Origin: Dicaeum eximium
Taxonomy: Eukaryota > Chordata > Aves > Passeriformes > Dicaeidae
Length of the DNA stretch: 64,000 nucleotides
Reading direction: 5' to 3'
NCBI GenBank assembly: GCA_013396995.1
Contig: VWZP01009950.1
Location: 62,001-126,000 of the forward strand
Shown: piece after piece, positions 25,576-39,062 of the stretch
Position numbering within the stretch: position 1 is the first letter of the stretch
How the letters are laid out: every line of letters starts with the position of its first letter
The notes under the pieces: model-generated
Databases searched by the model: none
What the model was told of the DNA's origin: nothing
The model's input: only the letters and a program-made list of their open reading frames with translations
Translations under genes and position numbers: made by a program

Positions 25576-26114
25576 AGAATTTAAGGCTTATATGCTGATA
25601 CTGGATAATACTGTCAATAAATTTTCTAAGCGTAAATAGCCAGCTTCTGTTTAGAGTCTGCTGTCCTTATAGAGTGTTGCACTGTAAATTAATTTTCTCT
25701 GGTGATTAGTATCATCATAATCAGTTAAACAGATCTAATGTTGCCAATGACAAGGTTCCAATTTCCTGCCACTATTTTCTCCCTTCTTCCATTCTTTGCA
25801 GAAAAGCATCCGTTTTCCTGGTGGTTCTTGTTTTCTCCTGAAATGATGAGGTGGGCAGGATGGCTGTGGGTTCAAATCCATGCTCTTCAGTGCCAGGGAA
25901 GCTGGATCTGCATTAGCATGTGTGATGTACAGGATCTGCTGACTCTTAGATCAGTATGTTCCAGGAAATCTGTTCCCATTCACTCCAGAGCAGGTGACAA
26001 TTTCTGGAGGGAATTTCAAGTTTGTGATGATTGTTACAGAATCCTCACAGCCTTTCTACATCTGAGAAAGAATGCTGCTGGAATTGCAGAGGTATTCAGA
26101 AAGTTCAAGTGTAG

Positions 26115-26172
26115 GCTTATTGAATAATGGTCAGAATTTGTCTGCTTATTGAATAATGGTCAGAATTTGTCT
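26115..26172 (+). repeat. 29-bp perfect tandem duplication
   Basis: The unit beginning GCTTATTGAATAATGG and ending ATTTGTCT is present twice in direct contact with no difference seen. The lack of divergence suggests a recent event. Confidence 0.92.
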
Positions 26173-26390
26173 GCCTCTGTCTGCATCTATAGAAGACTTT
26201 CATACTGTGCATTTCTTCTGCAGTTAACCTCTGAACATTGTGTTGAAGGGTTTTCTCCAGTCCTGCTCATGGTAAGGCTGTGTTTGGGTGCTTCGGGTTT
26301 GAGAAAGCTGAAATTCTACTGCTGTGATAAAGACTTACTGCATTTTACCTTTCTGCTGAAGTGAGCATGCAAGTATACTATATATAGTGT

Positions 26391-26391
26391 A

Positions 26392-26422
<31 letters not shown>

Positions 26423-26423
26423 A
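26391..26423 (+). repeat. (AAAT)n microsatellite
   Basis: About eight ATAA units occur in perfect register. It is likely length-polymorphic. Confidence 0.95.
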
Positions 26424-29400
26424 GTAGGTGTCAGTGCAAAAAGTTGGTTATGTATCTACACCTTCCATGCAGTGGTTTTTCTGTAGAAATTTGAACTGCT
26501 GCTCTTAGCTGTTACGTTGAAGTTTGCTTTTTGTGGTTGTTTCTTCCCCCCAGCCCTCTGAGGAAATATCCAGGTAAATCTGTGCTGTTTCATCCCCATG
26601 TCTGTGCTGTATTATGACTGAAATGTTTTAATCCTCTAATTAAGAAGAAAAAACCCTGCAGGTTTCAAGTGATTTTGATTTTCTGTAATTGTAGCAATCT
26701 TCTGCTTTGTTCTTCACATTTTCTTTAGATTCTCAGTTAGAAAAGGAAATTTTTGGAGCAACTTTACTCATCAGTTTGATAGAAGCCTCCAAAAATGTGA
26801 CTAAGCAGAATTAAGGTTACAAACACATTCAAATAGTGTGTTTGTATTAGCAGTAATATATTGGATGAAAAAAATCCAATATAGCTTAATTTAAGCATAG
26901 AAATATGGAGTTAGGACCCCACATGTCAAACATTATTAATTAACCTCTATTAATTATGCTCTTGCAACATTATATATTTTTTAAAATTATTTCTGACTCA
27001 AAAGAGGCATCAAACCCCTTGAATTTCACTATTGGGTCCCCTCAATGCAGTAACATGTCTGACTTCCAGTACAAGACTTGGCACCAGGGAAAGAACTAGA
27101 AGTTTTTTAGCTTTGATAGTCTTTTTGGATAGTTTGTTAATAATTGAATGTAGAATAGGTGTTTTTATAAGAGGTTTCTTAATTTTAAAATGTGTTTTCT
27201 TTTAAATGTCTTTGTTCTGAATAAATAAAAGAGTTTTAAGAAACTACTGGTCAGAATAGAATCCTGAGAGAATGGTCGGAGATGCCATAATCCCTTTTTT
27301 GAAATTCAGTATCAATAGATACTAAGTGTAAGTTTTTTCCACTCTAGAATACGGATGTGTGCCTTTAATTGTGGGAATGATAGAAACTGAGAGGAATGAT
27401 ATCTGATGTGTTTGTGAGCATTCTTTTGTGTAGTTGAACTGCAGTCCTGAATGGGCCCTCTATTTTCTTCCATAGCACAACAACAACAACAAAAAGAGGA
27501 TCTTTAATATCTAAGAAATTGCCAATGTGATTCCAGTCAAATTCTCCATCTGGTCTGGAGGCAGAGTATTATTGAATTTTTCATCAGTTAGGAGCTGGAA
27601 GTTGGAGACTTTATTAGGATTTCCTTCAGGGCGAGCACAAAGGCAGTCCAGTGGTGCAGTTTATGGCTGAAACATTACAGGCCTTATATCTGATGTGCAG
27701 TAATAGCTGTGCTCACATAGGAAAGTTGTTTAAAAACAACTTTAAATACTTCTAGTGCATTTTCTTTGAGTAGAAAATGTGATGGTGGTTTTTCAGTTTT
27801 ACTTTTGCCAGATATTTCCTTCAATACCTGCAGAGGGGAGACAGAAGCACAAGAACAACAAATGAGGTTTTGGTGTGGTAACTGAGGATAGAAATGAAAG
27901 ATAAAAAAGGAACTGACAGGTGAGGCAGAATAATTTGAAATGCATACTAGTGGGAGTGGGACTTAAAATAGGAAAGGTGGCAGTGCAGGCTACCTCTTTG
28001 TGCATACCTGGAATAATTATGTTCCACAGAATTTTCCATGTAGCATGTAAGTACCTAGGAACGCATGGAAGCTGGAAAGGAAATAAGAGTGGGAGTTCAG
28101 TAAGAACATGGCAGGTGACTGTGAACTGCAAGTCAAGAAAGAAGGAAGCAATGATACAGATTCTAGATCATAAATAAGGGGAGAGAAGATTATGATTTAG
28201 AGTTTTAGAGGACAGAAAGTAGAGGGGGAAAAAAGGCAAGTTAATTTGAGAGTGGGAAGGGGTAGTGGTATTTGTGTGTTGTGAAATCAACAAAGAATGA
28301 TAGGATTTCTGATACGGGGAGGACATTGGCAAGGAAAATGTAATTTGCCTACTCCTTTCCACTGGGGTTTGCTCTAAAGAGGAGTGTGTTAAGGTGGATT
28401 GTTATCCTAAAGCTTTTACTAAAGTCACAGAGAAAGGTGCCAAGAAGTTGAGGTAGGAACTGGACATTTATTAAAATAGATTATTTCATACAATACAAGT
28501 TGGACTGAAATTCAGATTTATAATTAATTGCATTTCTGTGTGTGTCACTGCAGTGGATAAGGGAGAGTCCTCTCTGTTGAGACACATTCAAGGGGCAGTT
28601 AGGCATAATTGTATGGGCAGGGAATCAGGGATCAAGGGAGGGTTTGAACCTCTGTAAGTTCTCAAGAATTGGGAGAGTGAAAAGAAAAAGCCCTTGCTAG
28701 AGAAGTAGATGGAAGAAACAAAAATAATAATTTAATATATACAGATAGTTAAAATAAATTGAAAGGGTTCTTTCCTAAAAAGCTGGGAGATATGCCCTGT
28801 TTGCACCATTACTTATTTGATTTTCCTTCCAACTGATTTTGTATGGTGCTAGGCCCTGTGTGCTCTACTGCAGAATTCCTTGGAGTGTTGCTTCTAAGGC
28901 TGCTTTTTCCTGCTATCATCTCACTCCTCTTACCTCCAGATACTCTTTAGTTTTCCTAAAATAATTTTTATCCAGAGTTTTCTCTAGTAATGGCCCGTGA
29001 TTTAGAATGGGGGATGCAGCCTGTGATCAGACAAATTGTCAATTTTTCTGGGTATTGTTGGGTTATATCCCTTTCTATTGTAGATTTCTGGTGGTGTCTC
29101 TTCAAACATCAGGCTGAAAACTGTGGTCAGTGAATTCTGTGGGGTTTTACCCACTTGTGTCTCAGTCCTGGCTGTACCATCACTCTCTGAGTCCACATAA
29201 AAATATTGATATATAGCAGTCTTAAAAATTAGTAAAGCACATTCTTCACACTCATCCTGTGCCGTAGCTGCTGGTGAGTGAAATTTGACATCTCCAAGAA
29301 AAGCTCTGCAGCTGTTATGGCAGTGCCCAAGTGCCTAAATTTAGAATGAAATTGCAAGTTGTCTTGAATCTGTCCATGGATGAACAGTTGGGGAGAATTA

Positions 29401-30351
29401 GTTTCAGATACTGCCTCTGACTTGGCCGGAGAGGATGGAACAGAGAACTTTGTATATGAACGTTTGGAGGTTTGGAGAGAGACCAAAAAAAAGGACAAAG
29501 TAGCCCCTAGTTCCATCTCAGACTTGTGTGGGTTTGAGGGACTAATGGTAATAAAAAGCAATTACATTACTTACGTTCTTACTGAGGACATATGATTTTG
29601 AATACAGAAAAAGAACAGATCCATTGGGTAAACAAGTGCTGTTTGTCAGAGTAAAATTCATTTTAGGTCCCCATGCCATCTGTCCTAACCCACATGAACA
29701 AATTGCCTTTCTATTGAGAGTACATGGGCTAGGTTTCAAGAATTGAATAAAATCTTGTATTTTCTGCTATCCCACTTGAAAGCTCAGTGTTTCAATTTTG
29801 TAACTTGGGAGTCAGGTGGTGATAAACTTATTGTTTTTTCATCTCCTTCTGTTGTAAGAAATTGTCGCAGGGAGATTGTGCCAGCCATCTGTGGCTACTT
29901 TCAAAACGATATTTAAAATGTAAAAAGTGATTCAAGAAATGGAGAAACAAAATAATAGAACTGAAAACTGTAATAATAATCAGCACTACAATCAATGCAA
30001 ATTATCCCATGATTGTAGGAGATACAGTTCTGGAATTGTACAAAATCAACGTAAATAATGTTACTAGTATGTTCAAGTCTGACATGAAGCCTTAAATGGA
30101 GAATAATCAAATGTATTCAGAGATTTTTTTTTCTTATAACCTATTTAGCATTTTTGTATGTGACTTCAGGGAAAAAAAATTCTCAAAAATCTGATTTGTG
30201 TTTGAATTAGTTACTGATAAATTTATCAAATGGCACACTGGTGAGGTCTTTTGCCATGAGGAGACCAGGAAAATGAGGAGGGGAAGTCTAGATGACTTGG
30301 TAAAGGAAAGAGAAAATAAAAATATACTTTTTTACTATGCTTTTAAAGTTC

Positions 30352-30427
30352 ACAGAATCATAGAATAGTTTGGCTTTGAAGGGACCTTTAAAGGCCATTT
30401 AGTCCAACCCCCCTACAATGAGCAGTG
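30352..30427 (-). mobile_element. CR1 3' end scrap, antisense
   Basis: CACAGAATCATAGAATAGTT, GAAGGGACCTTTAAAGGCCA and AGTCCAACCCCCCTACAATG follow the reverse CR1 3' terminus. It is 5'-truncated to under 80 bp. Confidence 0.9.
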
Positions 30428-30738
30428 TAATCTTCAAGTAGAAGAGGCTTAATTAGAGCGTTCTTCATCATTGACTGTGACAGAGGGGACAAAATGTACT
30501 CTTAATAGCAGTGTTTACTTAGCAGACAGAAGTAGAATAGAATTTAATAGATGAAAATTGAATCTGAGGACATTCTGGGTTAGAAATAGAGTTGCTTTCT
30601 AATAGAGAATGTAGTTAGGCAGTTACAGTCAATCCTTCAGTCTTGAAAAAATGGACAATTTCTAAATAATAGATTTTTTAAAAGCTATGTCTAGCTCAAG
30701 TAGAAATTTAGTTCAATGAAGTCTGAGTTTTATGCGGT

Positions 30739-30769
30739 CTGGGTTTATACCAGAGGGGTTTAAACCCAG
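30739..30769 (+). repeat. Short inverted repeat (CTGGGTTTA / TAAACCCAG)
   Basis: Nine-base arms at 30739-30747 and 30761-30769 are perfectly complementary, with a 13-base spacer. CTGGGTTT recurs just after, at 30774, and GTTTTATG occurs on both sides of the structure. Confidence 0.75.
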
Positions 30770-30990
30770 AAGCCTGGGTTTTATGTGGTCCAAAATAAAT
30801 TACAGACTACAGACATTTTGGGTCTGGTTTCATAATCTGAATCTGGAGCAGACTGACTTCATCACACCTTAAGGCACTTTTAGCATTTGCAGTTTCACCA
30901 CTGGCATGTTTGTGAAGTCAGCCTGGCAGTACCTCTTTCATATTCTGCTGTATCCACTTCCTGCAGGGCTGAAAATATTTCTGGTGCTTA

Positions 30991-31033
30991 ACAGTGATAG
31001 ATAACCAGCTTTATCACTGTTTGATAAAGTACT
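30991..31033 (+). promoter_or_regulatory. Hairpin with clustered GATA motifs (candidate regulatory site)
   Basis: ACAGTGATA at 30991-30999 pairs perfectly with TATCACTGT at 31012-31020. GATA or TATC cores occur in both arms, in the spacer (GATAAC) and just after (TTTGATAAAG). No repeat family was recognised here. Function is unknown, and GATA-factor binding is only a possibility. Confidence 0.25.
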
Positions 31034-31678
31034 TATTGCTTACAAGTACAGTAATCAATTAATTAGCTCTTTATTATAAAGTATCCATTTCTCTGCAGTA
31101 TTGACAAGCTGATAGCTTTGTACCTGCATGTCAGAGTATTCTTACAGCTTTGTTTTCATTATTTCTCATTATGTGGAGCTTGGGATAATGGTTACTGGCT
31201 GTCCTGAAATGGAATCAGGATGATGAAGTGCCAAGGGGGGGAACATGGACGGCATCTGTAACGCATAATTGCAAATAAATCAATAACTAATGGTCCCTGG
31301 ATGTGTTTACCAGTTCATTGTAGTGATGTATGGACCTCTGTACACCCTGGGTGCCTTATAACAGTTATTGAGATGATTACAGTGGGTACTTGGGCCCTGG
31401 CAGAAATTAGTGTATCCAGGCTACTCAGAATGTAAACACAGTTTCTGAGCTTTCTGACAGTGTCTGAGAAGCAGAACAGTAATTTGAGGAAAAATAAAAC
31501 TTGTTCGTTAATATTTGGAAAATTAATAAAAGAATGGCAAAATTTAGACCTTGTTTGCACCCCTAGCATCTATGTTTGGATATTACTAGTGGTAGGAGAG
31601 CCTTTGGAAGCAGATGTTTTTTTTCTTGTTAGAAGTGCAGGTGAGATCATGTCAAAAGAAATTATAAAAAAAAGAGAG

Positions 31679-31710
31679 TTTTTCCACAGTTTTTCCACAG
31701 TTTTTCACAG
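31679..31710 (+). repeat. Triplicate 11-bp repeat (TTTTTCCACAG)
   Basis: Two perfect copies and one copy lacking a C follow each other directly. Each ends in CACAG after a T run and so looks like a splice acceptor on the + strand. No exon-like frame with family likeness follows. Confidence 0.9.
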
Positions 31711-34700
31711 TACATGTTTTGGGAATAAAATCAAAATGAATTCAGATGAGCTGTCCTCTGGAACATCTGTGGAGGAATGGATAGTCTTGTATTGTTTGTA
31801 CTGATGTTTTCTTGGAGAAAATCAAAAAAGCATCCAGATTTTTTTAGTTGATTGTACACTAGGATATTTCTGTAGTAGAGCAAATTCACATTAATCACTT
31901 GAAAAAAAAAAAAAAGACAATATTGCAACATATTTTAGTGTATGTCAGAAAACTGAAGTAACTTGATGTCTACCATTTAATCAGCATTGCCTCTTTAACA
32001 TGATGAATTGCATGGCATATGCAACATGTGCTGCTGTAGCTTAAAATATTGCTGACATTTAATTGCACCATAATCAAAATTTAAATCTACAAAATAAAAT
32101 TTTAATTGTAAGAGGTTTCTATATTTTATTGCGCTGTTGTTTATTTTAACATTGATCATAAATGTAGTTGATTTTCAAACATAAGCCTTTTAAAGGAAGG
32201 GATAGGGAACATATTTGGGAATAGCACATGGTTATTTGTGACTTAGAAAACTGCCATGAAAATCGATTGCATGCCTCACATCATGATAATTTATTGCAGC
32301 ATTTTCATCGATGTTCTTTTACTTCTCCTTTGGAAATGATCAAGCTGAGTTTTGTAACAGTGTTTGCAGCTGTTTCTGGAAGATTAAGTTGTATACATAG
32401 CTGTGCGTACATCTCTATTGTATGAACATATTGTTTAATTATCTGTGAGACATGTAATGGTGTTTTGAAAAACAAACAGGTACCTGTTCTGTTGTTACAA
32501 CGTGGTGATGAGATGATGATGAGAATCAGGGTGACAAACTGGAAATTACTACCAGTAAAAAATACTGGATTTATTCTTTCACATGTTATAAACTTAGATT
32601 CATAATTGCTGTTAATGGTAACCAGAAATAGATATTTAAAATCTGAGCATATCAGTACCGGTATAGACTTTGTGTCTTAAAGTTGTAATAATTTTAAATT
32701 AAGAAATTAATTTCAATTGCATGCATTAAGCTTAATTCCCACCATGAGGGAGTAGTAAATTAAAAGTTGGATGATCATTATATCACTTCCTTGAGACCTT
32801 AACTGAACTTAGCACTCAGAAGTACTGTACATTCATGTTCTGGAATAATTGACTGTGACTCTTCACTTACCTTGTTGACTCTGCAGAGTCATGTTCCAGT
32901 CTCCACACTGGAGTGTCGTGTTCATCCTTAACAGCATCAGCTGTGTTGCTTTAAACTGAGAAATGTGATTTACTTGGGCATTTGTGAGGAAGTTTAGCAG
33001 AAGCTAAAACATTGCAGTAGTTTTATTTCTGTAGTGTTGGGCAGTATGCTTGGCATAGAGTAAGTTTTTGCATTTTATACTGTTCCTTTCTGAAATCTTG
33101 GTGATAAAGTTAAACAAGCCCTAGTGCTGAAGACTGGAAGAAAGCTATTGCGTTTCAGTGATGGATCTTTCTATAATTGTCATCTTCCTCTTACTTTTTC
33201 AAACCTCTCTGATTATTAATCATATCTGGCTAATCAAATCTGATTTTAATAGCTGCAGTAAAAGAAACAAAACCACTGAAGTGCAGCAGCTTGAAGTTTA
33301 TCCTTTTGATAGTAGAAAATAATTGCAGTGTATTTATCAATGAGTGCTAACAAGAGCTCTAGTCCTAAAGTGATTGAGTGTCTGTGGTGTAGTTAGACGT
33401 TGAGTAGTAGAGTTTTCTAGTTTTTTATTGCATAGGCAATGACTTGACTTGATGTGGCAGAGCCTTAAAACTGACATTGTCAGGAGCAATTTCAAGAGCA
33501 AATTTACTGTTAGCACCAGTTCACAAACTGTCTGAAGAGCTATACTAGCCCTGAATTTGAAGACAGAGCAGTTTTACCATTGCTTTTTTAATTAATCTGG
33601 CTTTTACTACCTATTACATATTATCTTCATGTTTATTTTATTAAAAAATGAAAAAATGTCAGGGTTATAAACTGAATAAGGAGGAGTTATGTGGCCACAA
33701 CCTTTGTAGCTGAGTTTTATGGTTTTTATTAGCAAACCAAGCAAGATGGAGCAGGCAATAAAAGTTTTACTACACTCTTCTGCTATTGCTTTCAACTTCC
33801 TTTCCTTACATTTCAGATGTTTATAAAATAATTGTGGTCATGATTAACATAGTAAAATAATGTGCAAATGTGTTGTGTTATGGTTACTATAGACACTGGA
33901 GCCTTTTGAAAATTGAGTTGTTTCAGTATTAATTGTACAACAGTGCCTGCTGACTATTCATTGATGCATTATGCTCAGTGGGTACACTAAATACTTTCAT
34001 TTCTTTATACTCTGCTAGAAAAGGATACCCTGTCCCTTCAATTACAGTAAAATATAAAACCAAAGTAAAATCATGCTCAGCTACTATACTAGATGTCAAT
34101 TTTTCTGTCACTCTTGCAGCAAAGTTTTTTATATTAGTTTAATACTTTCCTGCTTAGCATTTGGTTCCTTCTGAATCTGCCTACCTGTAGTGCTGCAAAA
34201 CTGAGCTACTCAGAGAACAGACTATCAGGGTTTTCTTCATGGGAAGGAGGGAAACAGGAACAGATTTGAATCTTTCTTAATTTACTTTGAAACGTTAAAC
34301 AATTTAAAGTATAGCCAACAAAAAGTAAAATGGGGTTTAAAAATCTCATACTCTAGTTTGCTGTTTAAGTGTTTTTGCTTATTTGATATATTTATTTTTG
34401 ATAGTCTGGGAAGCAAGATTCATTCATCGTCAGCAATTACAGCCAAGAGTATTTCCATTCTTATTTATATATCTGTGTTTTTAAAATGTCTTGTTTATTT
34501 TCACATTTTGAATATATGGATTCTTATTAATCCTTAAGTTGTTTTGAGAGTTGGGACAAAAAAAGAGTGTAAAACTCAAGCCCTGTTGTGAAAACTATGT
34601 ATGTAATAAGTAGCTTCTGAGTACACCTACTGGTTACCATGGGACTACTTTGATATTTAAAAATTAAGATATGGAAATTTCAATATATTGAAACAGGTTT

Positions 34701-37700
34701 AAAATGCAAATAGACAAAACATGTTCTCCATAATATAAATGTATTAGATTTTTCAGGAAAAATAACTGAACAAATATTAAAATTCTCTGTAACTTTGACT
34801 AAAATGAGAATTTATATGGTGTGTCAGTATAGCTGTCAGTGATTAGTGCAGGACTCATTTCTAAGTACAGAAAAACAGAGACAATACTGATTCTTGGGTG
34901 AGTATTGAGAATAGAATATTTCCTTGAAAATATTTAGTGATACAAGTTAGACTGTCTTGCTATGTCTTCGACATAGACAGTAGGTGTGCCCTAAGAAGAA
35001 CTTAATTTCCATTGCTTCACATTTCTGAAAAATGTATAGTGTTGCTTTTTAAATTGAATGTATGGATACACCAGCACCTGTGACTGTGCTGCTTGTGCAT
35101 GTCTGAACTGCAGCCTTAGAATGACCTTGACAGCTTTCAGATTGGAACTGCTGATAATAATGGCTGTTAATTTTTGCAAAAAGAAAAGGTTGCTCCTTCT
35201 CCTCCCTCACTGAAAGACAGTGATCACTAATCTGCTGTCTGATGGGCTTTGCCTCACTTAAGATTACTCTATTTTCTTTCAGAATTAAAGTAGCAAGGTT
35301 TGAGCTTGCTCCTGGTAACAGAGTGAAGCTGCTTCTTCAATTGACTTCAATTTTTAACATCTGAGTAAGAAGAAACTTAACACTGCCTGTAATAATGATA
35401 CAGACAAGGCCAAGCTGTGATTTAGGCAAACTGATTTGGATGTTTTCTATTAAACTCTACTACATTTTTCTCAACTCTGAGATGATTTAGATCAGTTCCA
35501 CTTACCTATTCATTGCCTTCTGTATGTTTTGACAAATGAGTCTCTTGTATCTTTTTTGAGGAAAAAAGAAAGCTGTAGAATTGCTCTGAAGAGCCCTGCT
35601 ATGGGAAGAGAAAAGACAGTCTTACTGGAAAAATTCAAGACAGGACAGAAAAGCTATATTTCTAATAGCTTTAAGGGTAAATTTTCTTAATTGCATGACG
35701 GTTTGCATCAAGACAAGGTTTTTATCTTGGAAGGGGAGATTAAGGAATGGTTTGAGACTCAGAAGATATGAGTTCAGTTTGAAAGCTGTCCTAGAGGATT
35801 TCAGCTTGATCTGGGGTAAATCACTGAATCTTATGGGTCAGGCTCTTAAACTAAAAGGAAAAAAAAATGCAACCAAAAAATCTCAAACAAACAAAAGGAA
35901 GGCAAGCTCTTCTCTTCTGGTTTGTTTTTTGTACATGAACCTGTGAGGTCTTAAGGCATGAAATGCCTTTATGACTTCACACAATTCTGACTTCTGTAGC
36001 CTTCTGTCTTCTGATATTTTAGAGAGCTATGGAAATACTGTGTGTAAATGAGCCAAGAGTCATGGCAACTTTTTGTGAGTGGCTGATTGTTGCACCTATG
36101 AGTTTAGATAACAGAGGAAGAGTACTATCAAAGAGAGTTTGGTCAGGGACCAGGTACCATTTACCCCTGTCAGTGAATGAGGACATGCATTCAGAAGGGT
36201 TTTGGGTCACAGATACGCTTCCTAGGACACTCTTTTGAATATTCTGTTCCTTGCCTTTGGTGATAGAGTAAAAGGATGTTTAGTGTCACAGGCAGGAAGT
36301 AATTCCTCTTTTATATGGATGTGAGAGAGAAGCTTGGTAGGTTTTTATTTTTGTCATAGTACCAGTGTCTCATACAAAGCAGATAAAGGAGTGAACAAAA
36401 CCACATTATATTGCTTTGACTCCTCAGCACTCAGGATGTTCTCCTGAATTTTGGCTTGGACATGGCCCTTGCCTGTGCTGAAGGAACATCAGACTTTGCA
36501 GTCAATGCCTGTAAAAGTTTCACAAACCTTGTCATGCAAGGTCTCAACTTGTGTAGTGGATTCTTTTTTACCCTTAGGATTTAGCAATTGGAAATAATAA
36601 AATAAGGATTAAATAATGAAACTTGATAGTGTAAATTTGTCAGGGGAGAGGAGATATCTTCATATAAGTGTTATTGAACAGTTCTATTGTAGCAAGTTTT
36701 AAGATAAAAATACCCCATTTATTTCTGCAGTGAGAAATATTTGTCTGGAGAAAAAAGTCACACTGTGACTTCCACCTGGTGTGTGCTGGGGAGCTACTGA
36801 AATCAACATTTCATCTGGCCATGACAAGTGATACCAGTGTTCATATCAGTGGGAACCATAGGGATGAATTATCTCAGCTGAGGGCAAGTCTCCTGCTCTA
36901 GTAGAACACAGGGTTACCACTGCAAAGGGTGGAAAAGCTACAGTTTCAGAAATATTTCAGATCCTTACAACAGAGTTACAAAAAACCGAATATTTTTATA
37001 TTATTCATTTTTTACTATATTTTCTTAATGTTACAGCAACCATTTACAGCACTTTCTCCTGAAGTAGTATCTGGGGATTTTTTTTCTACTGAAAAATGGA
37101 AGATTTTCTGTTACTTCTATTCAGAGAGCCTTGCTTTTCCTAGGCTTGTTTCACTCTGAAATGAGTAAGTCTGGTAGCATTTACTGATTGGTTGTGTTCC
37201 AGAAAGTGAATGAGAACAGTTTGAAAAAAGCATGCTGATTTTGTGCCTTTATGTTATAATCAGAGTTGGTGAAAACTGTAAACCTTGAAAGGTAGGACAT
37301 TGTAAAACAAGGAGTACAGAAAGCTTCCAAGAGTTGCATAGTGGTACTGACACATCATGGGACTAATACTTAGCTCTAGGTAATATCTTTACTCAGTTTA
37401 GTGTGTGTGTATAATAAATACTGCAGACTTATTGTAATTGTTCCTAAATTTGGAAAATCTATGGATTTTTCTTGAACTGGCTTCAGAGATCTTCAAGAAT
37501 ATTATGGCTGAGACACAGTCAGATCTTGATACACAGTTGTATAAAAATGTGGAACTTTAGCCACAAACACATTCTTTGTTGGATTAACAATGTCAGATTA
37601 ATCTTTATGTATTTGTACTTGACATATTTATTTCATAATTCTGAATATTGCAGATTTATTACTTTTGTTTTTTTTCCAAAAGTAGGTATCTTGCTAGTAT

Positions 37701-38011
37701 CTGTGTTAAGCAAAGGATGACTTTGAGCACTTGCTCTCCATGATTTCCAGATTCTGTCTTCCTTCCCAGTCAGAGAAGAAAGACTGTTGTCTGATATTAG
37801 TCAATATTGAAAGTCTCTACTATTCCATGGATTTTGGAGTGGTTTTGTTAGGCTGTGCCTGTGATTCAAGCCACAGTCCACCGAAAAACATCTTCCAGGT
37901 CTTGGGTCTGGAATAGATGTGCTCAAACTGATCATTAATTCATTGTTTTAATGATCTTCATAAGCTTGGCTTGGGTTAATAGCACCCTTGTAGGGTACAC
38001 AATGCAGTGTG

Positions 38012-38041
38012 TAGAGCTTCTGAGGCTAGAGCTTCTGAGGC
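38012..38041 (+). repeat. 15-bp perfect tandem duplication
   Basis: TAGAGCTTCTGAGGC is repeated twice in direct contact. It is a simple local duplication. Confidence 0.9.
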
Positions 38042-39062
38042 TGAAGACAAACAGATATTGTTTTGCTACTTTGTAGCTGTGAAATTTGCTTTATGCTCAT
38101 TCCTGCAAATTATCAGGAAACAGGATGGCTGCTATCAAGTTTAGTGCAAACAAATACTAAAAAGATCTAGTGGTTATCCCTCCTGTGTGTGTGCATTTTC
38201 AGATTAAAATACAGTGATTTTATTCCCTCCTTAATCTCAGTGTTTGATGGGCATTTTAAAGAGTGCAGCAATTTCAGTCTCCTTTAAAGCTTCTTGTAGC
38301 AGGATGCCCTAAAATGTTGCAGACAGAAGCCATCAGCCAGATCTTCAGTAAACTGTGGTGTCTTAGGGAGTGATTTTGTAATGACTGGTGCAGTCCTTAA
38401 AATATATGGTGCACAGTTACCCTCCTTACATTCTTTAATGACAATCTATTTTTAATAAAGCTATTTAGCTTGGTTAATTAGAGCTAGTAGTAAATCTCCT
38501 AGTCTGCTGATTAATCTTAGGAAATATCTTAAACCACACCAATGGAAAATGAGGCTGTAAATTAGCTACATATATTTTGACTTTTTATTGGCATTACACT
38601 TAACAAGGAAGGTCTTTTGAAGAGTACAGCAGCTTTGCCTCTAGATGCAACTCATGGAGCTAACCTCCCATGGAAAACAGGCACAGAAAACAAATAGGCC
38701 ATGGGAAAATGGAAAATAACCCATGCTAGTAATCTTACTGAGGGGTTTGATATAAACCTTCCTTCCCAGTTCTAGTCCTGTGTTTTATGTCAGGCCAGTT
38801 ATCTTAAATAGTAGGACTAAAATTTGAAAAGAACAAATTATTAGGGTTCAGTTGTTCTGCTTGCAGTCAACTTTAACAGTATGTATCAAAATTAATAAAA
38901 TCAGAACAGCAGTGATATAAAAAAATATGAAAATTGAATAGAAGAGGAAAAATAGAGTGGAAAAATAAGAGAAATTTGTTTTTTGAAAATAGTAATATAA
39001 ATAGATACATTGTGTAAAGTTATGCAGCATTTCTGAGAATGAATAATTCTGGTTTTCTGCAG

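Larger units (their letters stand above)
15089..39062 (+). other. SPAG16: SPAG16 intron, about 24 kb
   Basis: The flanking exons join in phase 0/0 and their protein text is contiguous with the family, so I see no missing exon within it. Listed separately are an old LINE body near 19 kb, antisense CR1 scraps at 25.5 and 30.4 kb, a (AAAT)n tract and small tandem repeats. The segment 21060-21300 is GC-richer and unassigned. The segments 15089-18600, 19800-25500 and 31100-39062 otherwise look like plain AT-rich intron. Open frames of 60-130 codons in it lack splice signals or family likeness. Confidence 0.8.

Noticed and set aside
36756..36770. 15-bp perfect palindrome AGTCACACTGTGACT
   Set aside because: Short palindromes of this size are expected by chance in 64 kb, and no further structure surrounds it.
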